The notes beneath the pieces are model-generated. The model worked only from the letters and a program-made list of their open reading frames with translations, was not told where the DNA came from and ran no database searches. Below, in pieces: positions 9,950-21,859 of a stretch of DNA of 64,000 nucleotides. The first letter of the stretch is position 1. Every line of letters starts with the position of its first letter. The DNA lies in the NCBI GenBank assembly GCA_020881915.1, contig JAJFPB010000004.1:2728001-2792000 (forward strand), given 5' to 3'. This DNA is from Paramyrothecium sp. XJ0827. Lineage: Eukaryota; Ascomycota; Sordariomycetes; Hypocreales; Stachybotryaceae. Position numbers and translations under genes: made by a program.

Positions 9950-11981
9950 ATGGCGAACCCACCACCTCGTCCATCCCTCCTGGGTCAGCAACGTCTCTGG
10001 TCGGGTATCTCGAACATTTCTAAAGCCTCGTTCCGTTCTTTTACCACTTCATCATTTGAAGCTGATGACGAGCGGTCGCTTACTGACGGAAGCATGAGCT
10101 CCCGTAGCAGCAACGGAAACATGACGCGGCCAGGCGTCTTGACCTATAGCGGCCAGGATGTTCGCCCGACTAGTCGCAAGGAGCTTCGCGGCTGGTACAT
10201 GTATGCGTTCGCAGCCGAGACGTATGTGATTTGCGGTTTCGGTAAGAACCATCCTTTCCCCTTGCGCGGGCCCATTGTCCTCTCGCCCTCGGCGCTGTGC
10301 TGCTTCCGAATGGACACTAATATCTACGCCAGCTTCATTCATACCCATTCTCCTCGAATCCCTCGCCCGAGAACGCGGAGTCTCGAAATATGATCCAAAC
10401 AAGGCTTGCGCAAGCAGCGACAGCAAAGCAGGGGACGACGACCCTTGCGTTGTGTATGTCTTTGGCGTGCAGATCAACACGGCGAGCTTCGCAATGTATA
10501 CCTTCTCGATCAGTGTGCTATTTCAAGCTCTTCTCGTTGTCAGCATCAGTTGTGCCGCGGACCATGGCAACTACCGGAAGAAGCTGTTGTTGACGTTCGC
10601 ATGGATTGGCAGCTTCTCAGTCATGGCTTTCATCTTTATCACGAAGGAGACCTATCTCCTTGGCGCCCTGTTGACCATCATTTCCAATGTATCGTTCGGC
10701 GCCTCGTTCGTCCTGTTGAACTCATTCCTTCCTCTACTAGTTCAGTACCACCCTGAAGTTGCTGAAGCACGTCGTGTGGAAACACCAGATCTTGCAGACA
10801 GCGGCCTGGAGTCTCGTCGTATGGAGGACTCCGTTGGAAACCTGGACCCTGCCCTCGCCAATTCAGTTTCAGCTCTGTTGCCTGAGGGAGTGCCAGTGCC
10901 TACCCCAAAGCACTTGAGGGACCTGACTTCCAAGGAACTGGAGCTATCGTCGCAGATATCGGCTAAAGGCATAGGTATCGGTTACGGCGCGGCTCTATTC
11001 GTTCAATGTGTTGCAATTGGTCTTCTAATTGCGATGCATAACACTACTTGGGCTCAGAGAGTTGTGCTTTTCGTGGTGGGCCTATGGTGGACTGTTTTCA
11101 CAATTCCTGCAGCTATGTGGCTACGTCCGAGGCCCGGTCCGCCTTTAGAAGACAGCGGCCGCAAGGGTCAACATTCATGGCTGTCATATCTTCTGTATGC
11201 GTGGAAGTCGCTATTCCGAACCATTCGCTTAGCACGACAACTCGTCGATATCATGCTGTTCTTGGCTGGGTGGTTCCTCCTTTCGGATGCGATTGCCACA
11301 ACCTCTTCAACTGCGATTCTGTTTGCAAAGACACAACTGCACATGCAACCATGGGCGCTTGGAATGATCAACGTAATCTCCACAACGGCGGGAGTTATCG
11401 GCGCTTTGGGATGGTCGTGGGTCTCGCGCCTTTTTAAGCTGCAGCCTCACCAGACCATCCTTGTCTGCATCGCTTTATTTGAGTTGATTCCTCTCTATGG
11501 ACTTTTAGGATACCTCCCCTTTGTTCAGAACTGGGGCGTTTTAGGACTGCAGCAACCGTGGGAGATGTATCCTCTGGCTGCCGTCTACGGCCTAGTCTTG
11601 GGTGGCTTGAGCAGCTATTGCCGTTCCCTTTATGGGGAATTAATTCCACCCGGATCCGAGGCTGCCTTCTACGCACTCTATGCTATTACGGACAAAGGCT
11701 CGAGTGTCTTTGGACCAACGATTGTTGGTGCCATCAACGCCAAGACTGGCCATCTTCGACCTGCATTCTGGTTCCTGGCGGCTCTTGTTGGCTTACCCGC
11801 CCCATTCATCTGGTTTATCAATGTCGAACGCGGAAAGAGAGAGGGTGCGAAACTCGCAAAGGCTATCGGCGGTTCCGATCATTCTCACGATGAAGAGCAT
11901 TACGACGAGCCGGAGGTTCGTGGTATGCTAGCAGATTATGAAGGTGATCAGGACGAGGAAAGTCTACGGAGGAGAGAATAG
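9950..11981 (+). CDS. ATG22: Autophagy-related vacuolar amino-acid permease Atg22
   Basis: Major-facilitator-type permease of the vacuole membrane. In yeast Atg22 exports amino acids released by breakdown of autophagic bodies. Two exons, 9950-10241 and 10333-11981, join in frame to 646 residues. The splice restores the family stretch ETYVICGF...SFIPILLESLARE. About ten to twelve hydrophobic segments follow, including FAMYTFSISVLFQALLVVSI and the last near FWFLAALVGLPAPFIWF. A Ser-rich cytosolic N-terminus of about 75 residues precedes the first segment, and an acidic tail with DHSHDEEH ends the protein. A central hydrophilic loop at about residues 245-315 is typical of Atg22. Length is normal. 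The next two genes are on the same strand, but there is no sign of co-transcription. Confidence 0.93.
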
Positions 11982-12707
11982 CGACGCTTCTTTTGGAATC
12001 TAGGTTTACTGCTATTGACATAGCGACGGCGTTTGTGGATTGGATATCATGATTTTGTTCTTCAGCATAAGCGGTAACTGTCAGGAAATCATATTGTGCA
12101 TAAGGCAGTCCTGCTCGAAACCTGATTCAAGATCGTTCCACGAACGTTCACGAATGAGCGCATTATCTTTTGCCTCTCCCAAATTGAATACTTGTCCAAA
12201 CCTTCATTCTCAACTGATTTCGAAAGAACCGCATGAGTCATGTATTCGTGAGGAGAACAATAGATGAAGGTATCTTAGATATGGAAACGTTACAATAAAC
12301 ACTGCTCGGTAATTACTAGTAGCAAATAACGGTGGTTGGTGTTAAAATGGTCTAAGCCTTCCTCAGTTGCTGGGCCAAATGACTAAGCGGTGTGAGGCGC
12401 GATACCTAAGGTAGTACCAGCGGTTAAAATTCCCCCTCCTGAATAATCGCCCTTAGATCATCTCATCCCAACTCGAAGCCGTCCATTTGGCGACCGTTGC
12501 GACGGCCAGACTCCAGTGCGACCCATCGTCCTTTTCCTCGTCACTGGGAAGAGTAATTTCGCTTGGTCTCACGTCCAAACAGTCATCAGTCGGATCAGTC
12601 GCGATTCCCGACGTGGCCCAGGCGCGCGAAAACTGTCCAGTAAATAGTCCAACTCTGAGCCATCGCGTCGCGGAACATTGCATCGCAAATTTTCACGATT
12701 CGGCACA
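11982..12707. other. Intergenic region, ATG22 to BAH-PHD gene
   Basis: 3' UTR of ATG22 and promoter of the next gene. No conserved protein fragment, RNA gene or repeat was recognised in these 726 bases. Confidence 0.5.
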
Positions 12708-14197
12708 ATGGGCTCCAGTTCGAGGAAGCGATCGCGCTCCGTTGTCGAGGAGAATCGCGCTGAGTGCCCGTTTAAGGTGACGATCGTCACGAATCCTCCT
12801 CGCACCGAACGCGACCGTCACAAAACGAAGAGGCAAAAACGCGATGAGACAGACGATGATAAGAAAATCCAAATCCAAATGTCTCCTTTCTCCCCGACGG
12901 GCAAATTCAAGACCCATGAGACTATGGATTTGCATTACACCGTCGAGCCAAGCGCGCAGTGGCTTGACATGACGCGTTACAACAGCTTCGTTCGTAAGTC
13001 AAACCTAGCGTCCCCTTCTGCTCTCGCGCCGTCTCGCACTATCAAAGTTGAAATGTGTATCTCATGCTGTCGTAGTGAACCAAACCAAGTACTACAGCGA
13101 GGGGTTTGTTTATGTTGCCAACGACGCGACTATCGAACGGCAAAGGGTGGCTGCTACCCCGGAGAATGGGGGCCAGTTCCGGAAGGCCGAGGATGATTGG
13201 GTTGCCCGCATCCTGGAAATCCGAGCAGCCGACGAGCACCACGTTTATGCGCGCGTCAACTGGATGTATTCGCCTGATGAGCTCCCAAAGGGGACGCTCG
13301 ATGGCAAGAAACTGGTCGAAGGCCGCCAGCCGTACCACGGGCAGAACGAGCTGATCGCCTCCAATCACAGTAGGTTTATTATGGTCTGTCAAACTTGAAG
13401 AACCGACCCGCTAACCCGAAGTCAGTGGACGTGATTAATGTCGTCAGTGTTACGATGCCTGCCACTGTCAACCAGTGGATTGAGACGGACGACGATGAGA
13501 TTCAGGATGCGCTGTATTGGCGACAGGCCTTTGATTGCCGCAACTCCCAGCTCTCCGTAAGTGCATGACAGCTCCTGTCCATATAAAGCCGGATCACTTA
13601 CCCAGGAACCAGGCTGTCGAACACATCTGCAAGTGCGAGATGCCGGCGAATCCCGACAAGACCTTGATTGGTTGCACAAACTCAGCAGCTTGCGGGACCT
13701 GGCTGCACTATGAGTGTTTGCTGGATGACGTATTGATGCGAACTTTCGAGCGACTCGGTTACGACAAACCGCATATCAGCGAAGACACAGTTGTGAAGAA
13801 GGAGGAGAAGGACGAGGAACGTGCAGCCCGACCTCTTAGCCCCACAGAGACCCGAGAGGAGGAGACGCAACCCACGATTGACGTTCGTGGCGGCGAAGCT
13901 TCCAAGGATACCGTTGTAAAGCAAGCCAACGGAGAGACGCCGAAGCCGACAGAAACACCAGTTTCGGGAACCACAACCCCCGCGCCTGATACCTCGAAGG
14001 TTGCTCAAGAGAAGAAGACGCGCAGGAAGAGCAAAGCCGACAGCAAGCCATACCAGGGGCTGTTCGAAGCGACACTCAAGATGGACGACGGCCCGACGGC
14101 CTGGGAGATCAAGGACCTGCGACCTGGCGTGACTGGTGGAGAGTCCTCGTGGGTCGAGAAAGCGAAGTGCCTTGTCTGTGGCGTCGAGATTGATTGA
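12708..14197 (+). CDS. BAH-PHD chromatin-reader protein
   Basis: Nuclear protein with a bromo-adjacent homology domain followed by a PHD-like zinc finger. Four exons, 12708-12993, 13076-13369, 13426-13556 and 13613-14197, give 431 residues. The N-terminus is basic (SSRKRSRS, KTKRQKRD), which suits a nuclear localisation signal. The BAH domain covers about residues 100-225 (YYSEGFVYVAND, DDWVARILEIRA, VNWMYSPDELP, NELIASNHMD). The finger follows at about 240-285 with CKCEMP, IGCTNSAACGTWLHYEC. The rest is a charged Thr/Glu/Lys-rich linker, then a C-terminal segment with CLVCGVEI. BAH-PHD readers include plant EBS/SHL and Neurospora EPR-1, which recognise H3K27 methylation; orthology to EPR-1 is an inference and a plain BAH-domain factor is the alternative. 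The start at 12708 has a good context (CACAATGGG). Confidence 0.82.
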
Positions 14198-14987
14198 ACC
14201 GGGACGGATTTCCATCCGACGCATATCATTCTAGCCAGCAGCAATGCGGGTGCGGTCGCACATGGCAGAGGTCGGCCAAGATGCGACAACGAAACTTGAT
14301 TTTCAGGGCCTGGTCTTCTTCTTGCTACACACTTCTGCCAAAGTCGAAGGGGCTTCCCCTTTCACTTGAGAGATGCTGTGCTTCTTTGCGAGAGCGGGAA
14401 TCGCGCAGCAAAGTTTTAATGTCTTGTGGTTTTGGGGATACTGGGCGTCATGGGCTGGGCGTTGAGGCAAAGCGAATACCAACAGGCTTGGGAGGAAAAA
14501 AGGAGATGAGGAATTGGGGGTGGGTTGTTTTCTTTTCCCGATTTCTGTTTGGATTTCAGCTTGTACACAGGAGAGAGGGGGCTTGAGGGTTGAGATTCAT
14601 ATGCTGCATGCTCATCGCCTCTTTTTCCGGAGTAGAGCCTCTAGTTTTAGGTACATCATGGGACTAGTATTTAAGCGTTCCCGAATTTGCAGATGCAGTG
14701 CGTTTGACGATTAAGATACTGGTTGGAATCAACCTCGTGGAACGGATTTCTCCATGCTGTCTCTGTGTTTGGAGTGGGTGTCCTAAATGAGGCCATGTCC
14801 TTCGAGGCGCGTCGATACTGGGTTTGCGATTTGGGTGGGGGCCGGCTGTTGTCATCAACCCCGCCAACGTACAGACCCCGGGGAAGCTCCCCTAACTACC
14901 TACTTTACCTACCTACCTACCTACCTAAACTCCAACCTCATCCAACCCGGGCAATCGAGCCATATCAGCAATTCCTGGCTCTTCAAC
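14198..14987. other. Intergenic region before capping protein
   Basis: 3' UTR of the BAH-PHD gene and promoter/leader of the capping-protein gene. The leader carries five tandem ACCT units. No further gene is seen. Confidence 0.5.
14907..14926 (+). repeat. (ACCT)5 tandem repeat
   Basis: Five perfect ACCT units about 60 bp upstream of the capping-protein start codon. It belongs to a class of ACCT/AGGT-rich clusters seen in several intergenic regions of this window. Confidence 0.85.
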
Positions 14988-15993
14988 ATGGCTTCCGCCG
15001 ATCCTTACGACTCCGCCCTGTGAGATCCTCACCTCCGCCCGTGGCACCGGCGCTTCGTGTATTGTTGTCGTTGCTGACTTCCTCCCAGCGACCTACTCCG
15101 TCGTCTCAACCCGAAACACACCACCGAACACCTCAATGCCATCATCTCGCTCGTTCCAGACCTGACCGAAGATCTGCTTTCGTCCGTCGACCAACCACTG
15201 ACAGTCAAGCGTTGCCGACAGACTGGTCGCGAGTACCTGCTGTGCGACTACAACCGTGACGGCGACAGCTACCGATCGCCATGGTCCAACGAGTTTGATC
15301 CTCCTCTCGACGAGGGCGGCGTGGGTGGCGTAGGCGCCGACGGAAGCGAAGGAGCCGGGGAGGGTGCCATCCCGAGTGAACGCGTTCGAAGGATGGAGAT
15401 CAAGGCCAACGAGGCTTTCGACGTGTACCGAGAGCTGTACTACGAGGGAGGTGTCAGCAGCGTCTACTTCTGGAACCTCGACGATGGCTTCGCCGGGGTT
15501 GTCCTGCTCAAGAAGTGTAAGTTGGCCGAAACCATGACACGTTATGAGCTTCAATCACTTCAATTGCGTTGGTGTGAGGGACGCTAACCAAGTACTCACA
15601 GCTGCCACGCCAGGAGGCGGCACGGAGGGTGTGTGGGATTCGATCCATGTATTCGAGGCAATCGAGAGGGGCCGCACGACCCATTACAAACTCACATCCA
15701 CTGTCATCCTGGCGCTGTCAACGGCGGCGAGCACCCTGGGCGACATGGACCTGAGCGGCAACATGACACGTCAAGTGGAGCAGGATCTCCCCGTCGACAA
15801 CGACGACAGCCACATTGCGAACGTTGGCCGACTGGTGGAGGACATGGAGCTGAAGATGCGCAACCTGCTTCAGGAGGTGTACTTCGGAAAGGCCAAGGAC
15901 GTCGTTGGGGACCTGAGGAGCATTGGAAGCCTGAGCGAGGGCGCAAGGGACCGGGAGACCCAAAGGGAGATTATTGGCAGCATGAAAAGGTAG
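14988..15993 (+). CDS. CAP2: F-actin capping protein subunit beta
   Basis: Beta subunit of the CapZ heterodimer, which binds barbed ends of actin filaments and stops subunit exchange; it acts in cortical patches. Three exons, 14988-15019, 15089-15516 and 15602-15993, give 283 residues, normal for the family. Signatures are [12 protein letters not shown] at the N-terminus, [18 protein letters not shown], the stretch [18 protein letters not shown], and [10 protein letters not shown]. The C-terminal tentacle region with [17 protein letters not shown] follows. A Gly-rich insert around residues 93-109 ([18 protein letters not shown]) is longer than in yeast Cap2. The first exon encodes only ten full codons. 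Confidence 0.97.
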
Positions 15994-18913
15994 AGAGTGA
16001 TTGCGTACAGATGATTGTGGCTGCAGATCTGGTGGGTTGTGAGCTTGGGTGCTTTATAGCGGTTGTCTTCCATTGTAGTGAGCTAGCAACATGTGCCGTG
16101 GCATAGATGCCTGTACACGGTGTCGTGGATTCTAAGAGATCCCATATAAAGCTCGTGCCCCATACAGAGTTGCAAATGGCTTGATGATTCGCTTAATCTT
16201 CTGTCGATGCTGGAGCATACCTGCACAAGGATCTTGGTAGAATCGCTCGCCTTCTGGTGACTTTACCCGCTGAGACGTGAGGCAACCACAGTTCGTTGTA
16301 CACGGTTGGACGACCTGCCGTTTGAGTCAAAGCTAAGCAATCGATGTTGAGAAGATAGACCTCAAAGGCGTGGCTGGCAACGCTACAGTAGTGTTACGCC
16401 GACACGAGAGCGCTTTGGAGGCGTGAGACGTTGCGACTAGGATAAACAAAAACTGCCATCAAAGACATTGATTCGTCAAGCTGTTGCTACTTTAAGGTAC
16501 CTGAGTATGCTATAGCATTTCAACTGTGAGTCTTGGAAGTCTTTGAAAAGCATCTTGCTGAGAACTCAAACCATGGTACAAGTATTTCCTCCCCTTATGG
16601 ATGATTACGATGCAACAGGAAGATAATAAATGTTCGCAGTTACTGTAGTTCCCTGAGTACTGCGTAGTCCACAGATTTCCAAGCTGCTAGCAAAACGTGC
16701 AGAGAGCACCAAGACATAATGCTCACAGAAACCACGGCACAAGGTCTCCGCCTTCGTCGCTGATGATCCCCGTATGTATTACGCAAAGTAGAATTCAAGC
16801 ACAGGCCCGGGATGACTTGTATATTCTTCCAACGATTCTGATTATTTTCAGCCGTCCCATTCTTGACACTATTTGAACTCATGATATTACTATCCGGTTT
16901 GTTAAATCCAATCTATCAGGAAGTTTAATTGACCTACTTTACTGGGTGCAACGTTATCTTTTGTATGCTAACCAACTCTCATTGGACGGAGCTTTCCACG
17001 TGGAAGCTGCCGCGAAGTGGAGGGAAAAGACAGAAAAAGAAAATAACACCATCACGTTACTCCTGAAATGGTCCGTCCCCGTGTAGTTGAGGGCGACATG
17101 CCCGGCTGAGCATCGACAAGCAACATGAAGCACACGGCGCGTATAAACCGAAAAGGAGCAGCTCATAACGGCATGGCGGCTATGGCGCATGACTACGTTA
17201 AGCGCTCGCCATCCAGTATGAAAACGTCCATCCCTCCGAAGGAATCTGGCAAGAATTGAGAGAAGGGGCGCGAAGGATGATGACGTGCATATGGCCGGCT
17301 GCAGGGTGCAGGCTGCATGAGCGTTTGCAAGGGGATGAAAGACATCGATCCTACTTCTCGGCAACGCTTCATAGGAACCGGGCGGACGTAAGCGCCTACA
17401 CGGAGAAACCGTGCCTTTTGAAGCGAAACGGTTAGGTGAACTCAATTCAAAGGTCGTCTGCTAGATTGAACTTAACTATAGTACCTGCCGTACCTTATCT
17501 GTTGACCAGACCTACCTTACCTTCCATTAAGGTATGTCTGCCGATGAGGTACCAATACCCTACCTCGAGACGAGGTAGCGGGCACAATTTACTCAGCTGA
17601 AGTTAGTACAGTAGACAGGTGGGTATTTTACCTTATACCGTCTCCATTCTTGGAAGTCAGGTTCTTCAGCTCAAAAGACTTTTCATGAGTCACGATGCCA
17701 TTCTTGGCACTTACGCCCGGTCAAATCGTATCGACACGAGCACGTCAAGAGTAGCGGTCAAGGCTCGAGGTCTCAGAGGGCAAAGGCCAACAGCGGGCGC
17801 TGGCCAGGACCTCTTTACCATCTTCTCTTTAGCTCGTCACTAAGCGCCGTAGCTTGGAGCATCTGACCCCGTTGGCGCCTCTGCGCTGCAGTAGTAGACG
17901 CGTTGCCCGGACCCAGGAAGGATCGCTGAAGGCGGGCGCGGAATGGCAGGGATTGTCAACCAGTTTTCCGGAAAACCGCAGCGAGAGGATGGCCAGAGGA
18001 CAAGACGACATGACAATCATCATCAAATGCCGACCCCTTGAAACCGAACACGGGTCTCGGCGATCAGTTTTCTGACAGCCCAAACGATCCATATTTTCAG
18101 AGATACTGGGGACATGCCCGTCGATCCGAGACTTTTGTGTTCTTCTAGAAGCACGGAAGAAGGGCAAGTGGTCCTGGTCGAGACACGATTTGACCCCTGG
18201 CGGAACCCATCCGCTCCATCCATCTTGCGGCGCCATTCCCGATGCTTTCGAAGCCGACCAAGTAAGGTAGATCTCTCTTGTCAGGCTCCCACCCACTGCC
18301 GCGTGGCAATAGCCCGGACGTTAAACTTTGGCGGTTCTTGACGCGCTTGCTTTCGGGCAGCACGAGCTCGCGGACCTCACCTAATAATAAAATGGCGTCC
18401 AGAACACGCCTCGTGACCAGACACTGAAGCACAAGTCAAGAACGTGCGGCTAACACGCTCGATTCACCATGCCGCCGGCCCCCTCGTCCCGGTTCAAGCG
18501 GTTCGTCCCACACCAGCAGGGACCAGGTTGCTGGTATTTCGGCCCCACCAAAGTTCTTTCGCATCCCTTTTTTTTTTCTCTTCGTTTCTTACTCTTCTTT
18601 TCGAATCGTCTCGCGTAGGACGTCGCACATGAATCTAGCCCCCAAATGTACGCGGGAAATGACCTCGCCGGATGGAGATGGATCGTCAACAGCACTGTGC
18701 ACCTGATGGCCAGACCTGACAGGGCCTTACGAGAGGAGGCTGCTTCTGGCCTCCTGGAAGGCGAGCAGCCTCCGTCTCTGTTGCGGCGCGGGCCTGGAAG
18801 GATCGCGACCTTTCTCGGATGCCAGACGACATGCAGCATTGAGTGGCGGTCACGAACGGCGCAGGTGTGGCTACCCGCCCCGGGAACTAGCCTGTTGAAG
18901 ACATGTGCCCTTG

Positions 18914-18948
18914 CGGTAGTGGTAGTGATAGTGGTAGTGGTAGCGGTC
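18914..18948 (+). repeat. Imperfect GGTAGT tandem repeat
   Basis: About five to six GGTAGT-like units with ATAGT and AGCGGT variants. Intergenic. Confidence 0.7.
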
Positions 18949-19379
18949 CTGGAACCGAAACTGTCAGGGGCTAGTTCATGCTGTCTATCAAATTTGAGTT
19001 TCTCATGAAATGAAAGGCCTTTCCGGATGGGAGGCATTTGTGTGGCCTATCCGCAGTACGTGGTATCAACCGGCAGTGCATGACATGGCATGGCCGCCCA
19101 TTTGCGTTGCAGCCATTTGTAAGGAGGGCCCGGTTCTGGCGCCCGCCGACCTCGCACGTCCCCGTCAACGGGGTGGCCTGGAGGTGCAAAAACAACGCGA
19201 CGTTGAAGGAAGATGCACTACAGCACACAAAGGGTCGCCTCGAAAAGGCCCGGGCCACAACGACGCCGATTCCTTCGGCGTAACCTCGACCAAGCGGGTA
19301 GCAAAAAGAGCGCTGATGCAAGATCAGGAATCTACTCAATGTAGGTACTATACGCGGCTCCTTCTACTTGAGTTATTGT

Positions 19380-19800
19380 ACAAGATTTAATATAGATAAA
19401 ATTGAAGAGAAAAAGACATGCCTAAAAACCCCAGTAGTTTGGTAAACCTGATAGATAGTTTAAAGTCTTTTAAGAATTCTTTACTATTCACGGGATTTCC
19501 ATTTTGCGGTTCGCGTTTTTTATTACTCGCCGGTTGCTCGACTTGTTTATTATGCTTTGGGCCTTTGCTCTCGTCTACACTTGTTACGGTGCTTGCTCCC
19601 GAGGCTAGGGCGTGGACGTGGCCGGGGGGCCCCTCTCTCATAAGCCATAGCCGCCTCCGCCGCCCCCACAAGGGAGAGAGGAAGCCCGCTTGTTTGGGTG
19701 CCATCCCCTGACTCTGATTAATGTTTCTTGTACTAAGAGCGACAAGCTATTGTCGACCGCATCAACTCTGCTCCCCCTCTTAAATAATGGCCCCGGCCTA
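19380..19800 (-). mobile_element. Possible mobile-element relic, AT-rich edge
   Basis: Base composition changes sharply here: about 19380-19500 is AT-rich inside otherwise balanced DNA. On the minus strand a TATTTAAG box (about 19781-19788) lies upstream of a 105-codon frame (19387-19704) starting MAPKQ with a Lys/Asn-rich middle. The order promoter, leader, short basic frame resembles the 5' end of a degenerate retroelement. No terminal repeat, target-site duplication or enzyme domain was found, so this is a weak call; an orphan gene or random AT-rich DNA are alternatives. Confidence 0.22.
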
Positions 19801-20110
19801 CCTTGCTGGCAATAGGGGGAGCTTGTTCTGAGCAAGACATTCTCGAGCATCTCTCCCCTTCTCTCGCTTGAACTTCTTTGGCCGTTGGTGATCTGCGATT
19901 CACATCTCAGGTACGAAATGAACCTCTGTCTCTCCCCCCGTTCCCCATCTCCCTCCCACGTGCATCCTACCCACCCCGCCCTGGTGCTTGCGGCACCTTT
20001 TCATCTGGCCCGGTCTGGCACCATCGCCGCTTGCCTCGTCCTCCCGCCTGCGGTACGGTGCGGTGTCTACCGCTGGTCCGACCCACTCAAGCTCGGGTAG
20101 GGACAGGCAG

Positions 20111-20157
20111 TACCTGCACCTGCACCTGTACCTGCACCCGCACCTGCACCTGCACCT
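20111..20157 (+). repeat. CACCTG hexanucleotide repeat
   Basis: About seven to eight CACCTG-like units with single changes (CTGTAC, CACCCG). It lies in the presumed leader or promoter of the epimerase-like gene, 440 bp before its ATG. Confidence 0.85.
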
Positions 20158-20594
20158 TGGCCTATCCCTTGCCCTTGCCTTGCCTTCCCGTCCTCCGACT
20201 CCCGTCAGCTCCGTGCCTTACCTTATTCAACTCCCAGGGACAATCCCACGACCCCTCGCCATCCGTCTGCCTCACCTACCTTCTAGACTCTTGAACACTC
20301 ACCACGTCTGGTCCACCAAACAAATCCGCTAACAACTGCTGACCCTGCAGTCGGTTCATGATAGACCTGGAGTTTTAGCTAGCCAGTTCTCCTTCCCCCC
20401 CGATTTCGACCTCCTACACTCGGCCACAGCGTCCTTGCCAGTATCTTGCGCGCAAAGACGTAGAGCACCGGGGCCAGCCAGTATTTCCCGCCTGGCCTTC
20501 AACCAAACCCAACCTTCTCCCTCCGTCGAATCTTCAGTCAAGGAGTCCCTGGACTACACAGATCTTGCTGCCCAATCCAAAGGCCGATCAAAAT

Positions 20595-21859
20595 ATGGCC
20601 GACGCAAAGCCGGCCGTTTTGATCATTGGAGGACTGGGGTACATTGGACGCTTTCTGGCCCTCCACATCCACAACAACAACCTTGCGTCCGAAGTTCGAC
20701 TGGTTGACAAGGTGCTACCTCAACTGGCATGGCTTGCTCCAGAGTTTGCCGATGCATGCTCGCAAGACAAGTTCATGCAGGCCGATGCCAGCAGAACCGG
20801 TATGTGAAAGCCACTCGTCCTTGATGTGTCGGGCACACCCGTTGACTGGGCTAACTTGGGCACGTAACAGATGGACTTTCACGAATATTCGACCGAGCGG
20901 ACGGCGGAGAATGGGATTATGTTTTCAACTGTGGAGGAGAAACGAGATACTCGCAAGAAGACGAGGTTTACAAGCTACGGTCCCTCAACCTCTCTCTCGC
21001 AGTAGCCAAGGAGGCAGCCAAGCGCAAAGTCAAAGTCTTTGTCGAGCTGAGCACCGGCATGGTGTACAAGCCAGACTCCTCGCCGAGCAAAGAAGGAGAC
21101 AAGCTGAAGCCGTGGAGTAAGATTGCCGTCTTCAAATTGCAAGCGGAAGAGGAACTAGCCAAGATTCAAGGGTACGCACACTGCGCAGCTTCGTTATCAC
21201 AAATCAGCTTACTGACTTGACTTTCCTCGTGCAGACTAAACCTCGTGATCGTGCGTCTACCGCACGTATACGGCCCTTATGCGGCGCAATGGGTTGCGAC
21301 AGCTCTATGCATGGCCCGAGTATACAAGCATATCGAGGGTGAGATGAAGTGGCTATGGACAAAAGACTTGCGCACCAACACCGTACACATTCACGATACT
21401 GTGCGTGCGTTGTGGGCCATTGCTGCATGGTACGAAGCTGGCAAGCCCAAGTGGCAAAGCGCCTCTATGGGCAATGTTCCCATTTTCAACGTGGTCGATA
21501 AGGGCATCACCACACAGGGCACCATTGCCGACATCATTGGCGATATATTCCAGATCCCGACTGGCTTCCAGGGCCAGTTGATCAGCACATTCGCCCGACT
21601 GAATCTGGAAAGCGTGGTTGACGATGTCAACGACGAGACCCTTGGACCGTGGGCCGACCTGCTTGCGAAAGCCGAGATCACGCGACCTGGGCCACTCAGT
21701 CCTTTCATGGAAAAGGAGCTCCTCAAGGACACCGACCTCAGCATGGATGGTAGTCGTCTAGAGACGGTACTCGACTTCAAGTACGAGAAGCCGGTCATGA
21801 CCAAAGAATTGATAGTCGAGGTGATTGAGAGCTACAAACAAATGAAGTGGTGGCCATGA
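20595..21859 (+). CDS. Atypical NAD(P)-binding epimerase/dehydratase-like protein
   Basis: Extended-SDR-fold protein of 376 residues from exons 20595-20799, 20871-21171 and 21235-21859. The Rossmann glycine motif is clear at the N-terminus (VLIIGGLGYIGRFLA), followed by the acidic strand end VRLVDK. The middle strand ending in ELSTGMVYKP and the RLPHVYGP segment are typical of NAD-dependent sugar epimerases. The expected catalytic YxxxK is not intact: the Lys lies in KIAVFKLQAEEEL, but the position four residues earlier is Ile, not Tyr. The protein may therefore bind a cofactor without normal redox catalysis, or use a different Tyr (the one in MVYKP is nearby). Substrate unknown. The start at 20595 immediately precedes the Rossmann motif, as in the family. 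Confidence 0.88.

Larger units (their letters stand above)
15994..20594. other. Long gene-poor region
   Basis: The longest stretch without a supportable gene, about 4.6 kb. It contains an ACCT/AGGTA-rich cluster near 17480-17580, a pyrimidine tract near 18568-18600, an imperfect GGTAGT repeat (18914-18948), an AT-rich block around 19380-19560 that may be a transposon relic, and a CACCTG repeat (20111-20157). The last 700 bp are C-rich and probably hold the promoter and long leader of the epimerase-like gene. Open frames at 16954-17445, 17829-18296 and 18450-19037 (minus) look random in composition and match no family I know. Confidence 0.5.

Noticed and set aside
18450..19037. 195-codon minus-strand frame in the gene-poor region
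   Set aside because: Contains translated simple repeat (Thr run from the GGTAGT tract) and no conserved segment.
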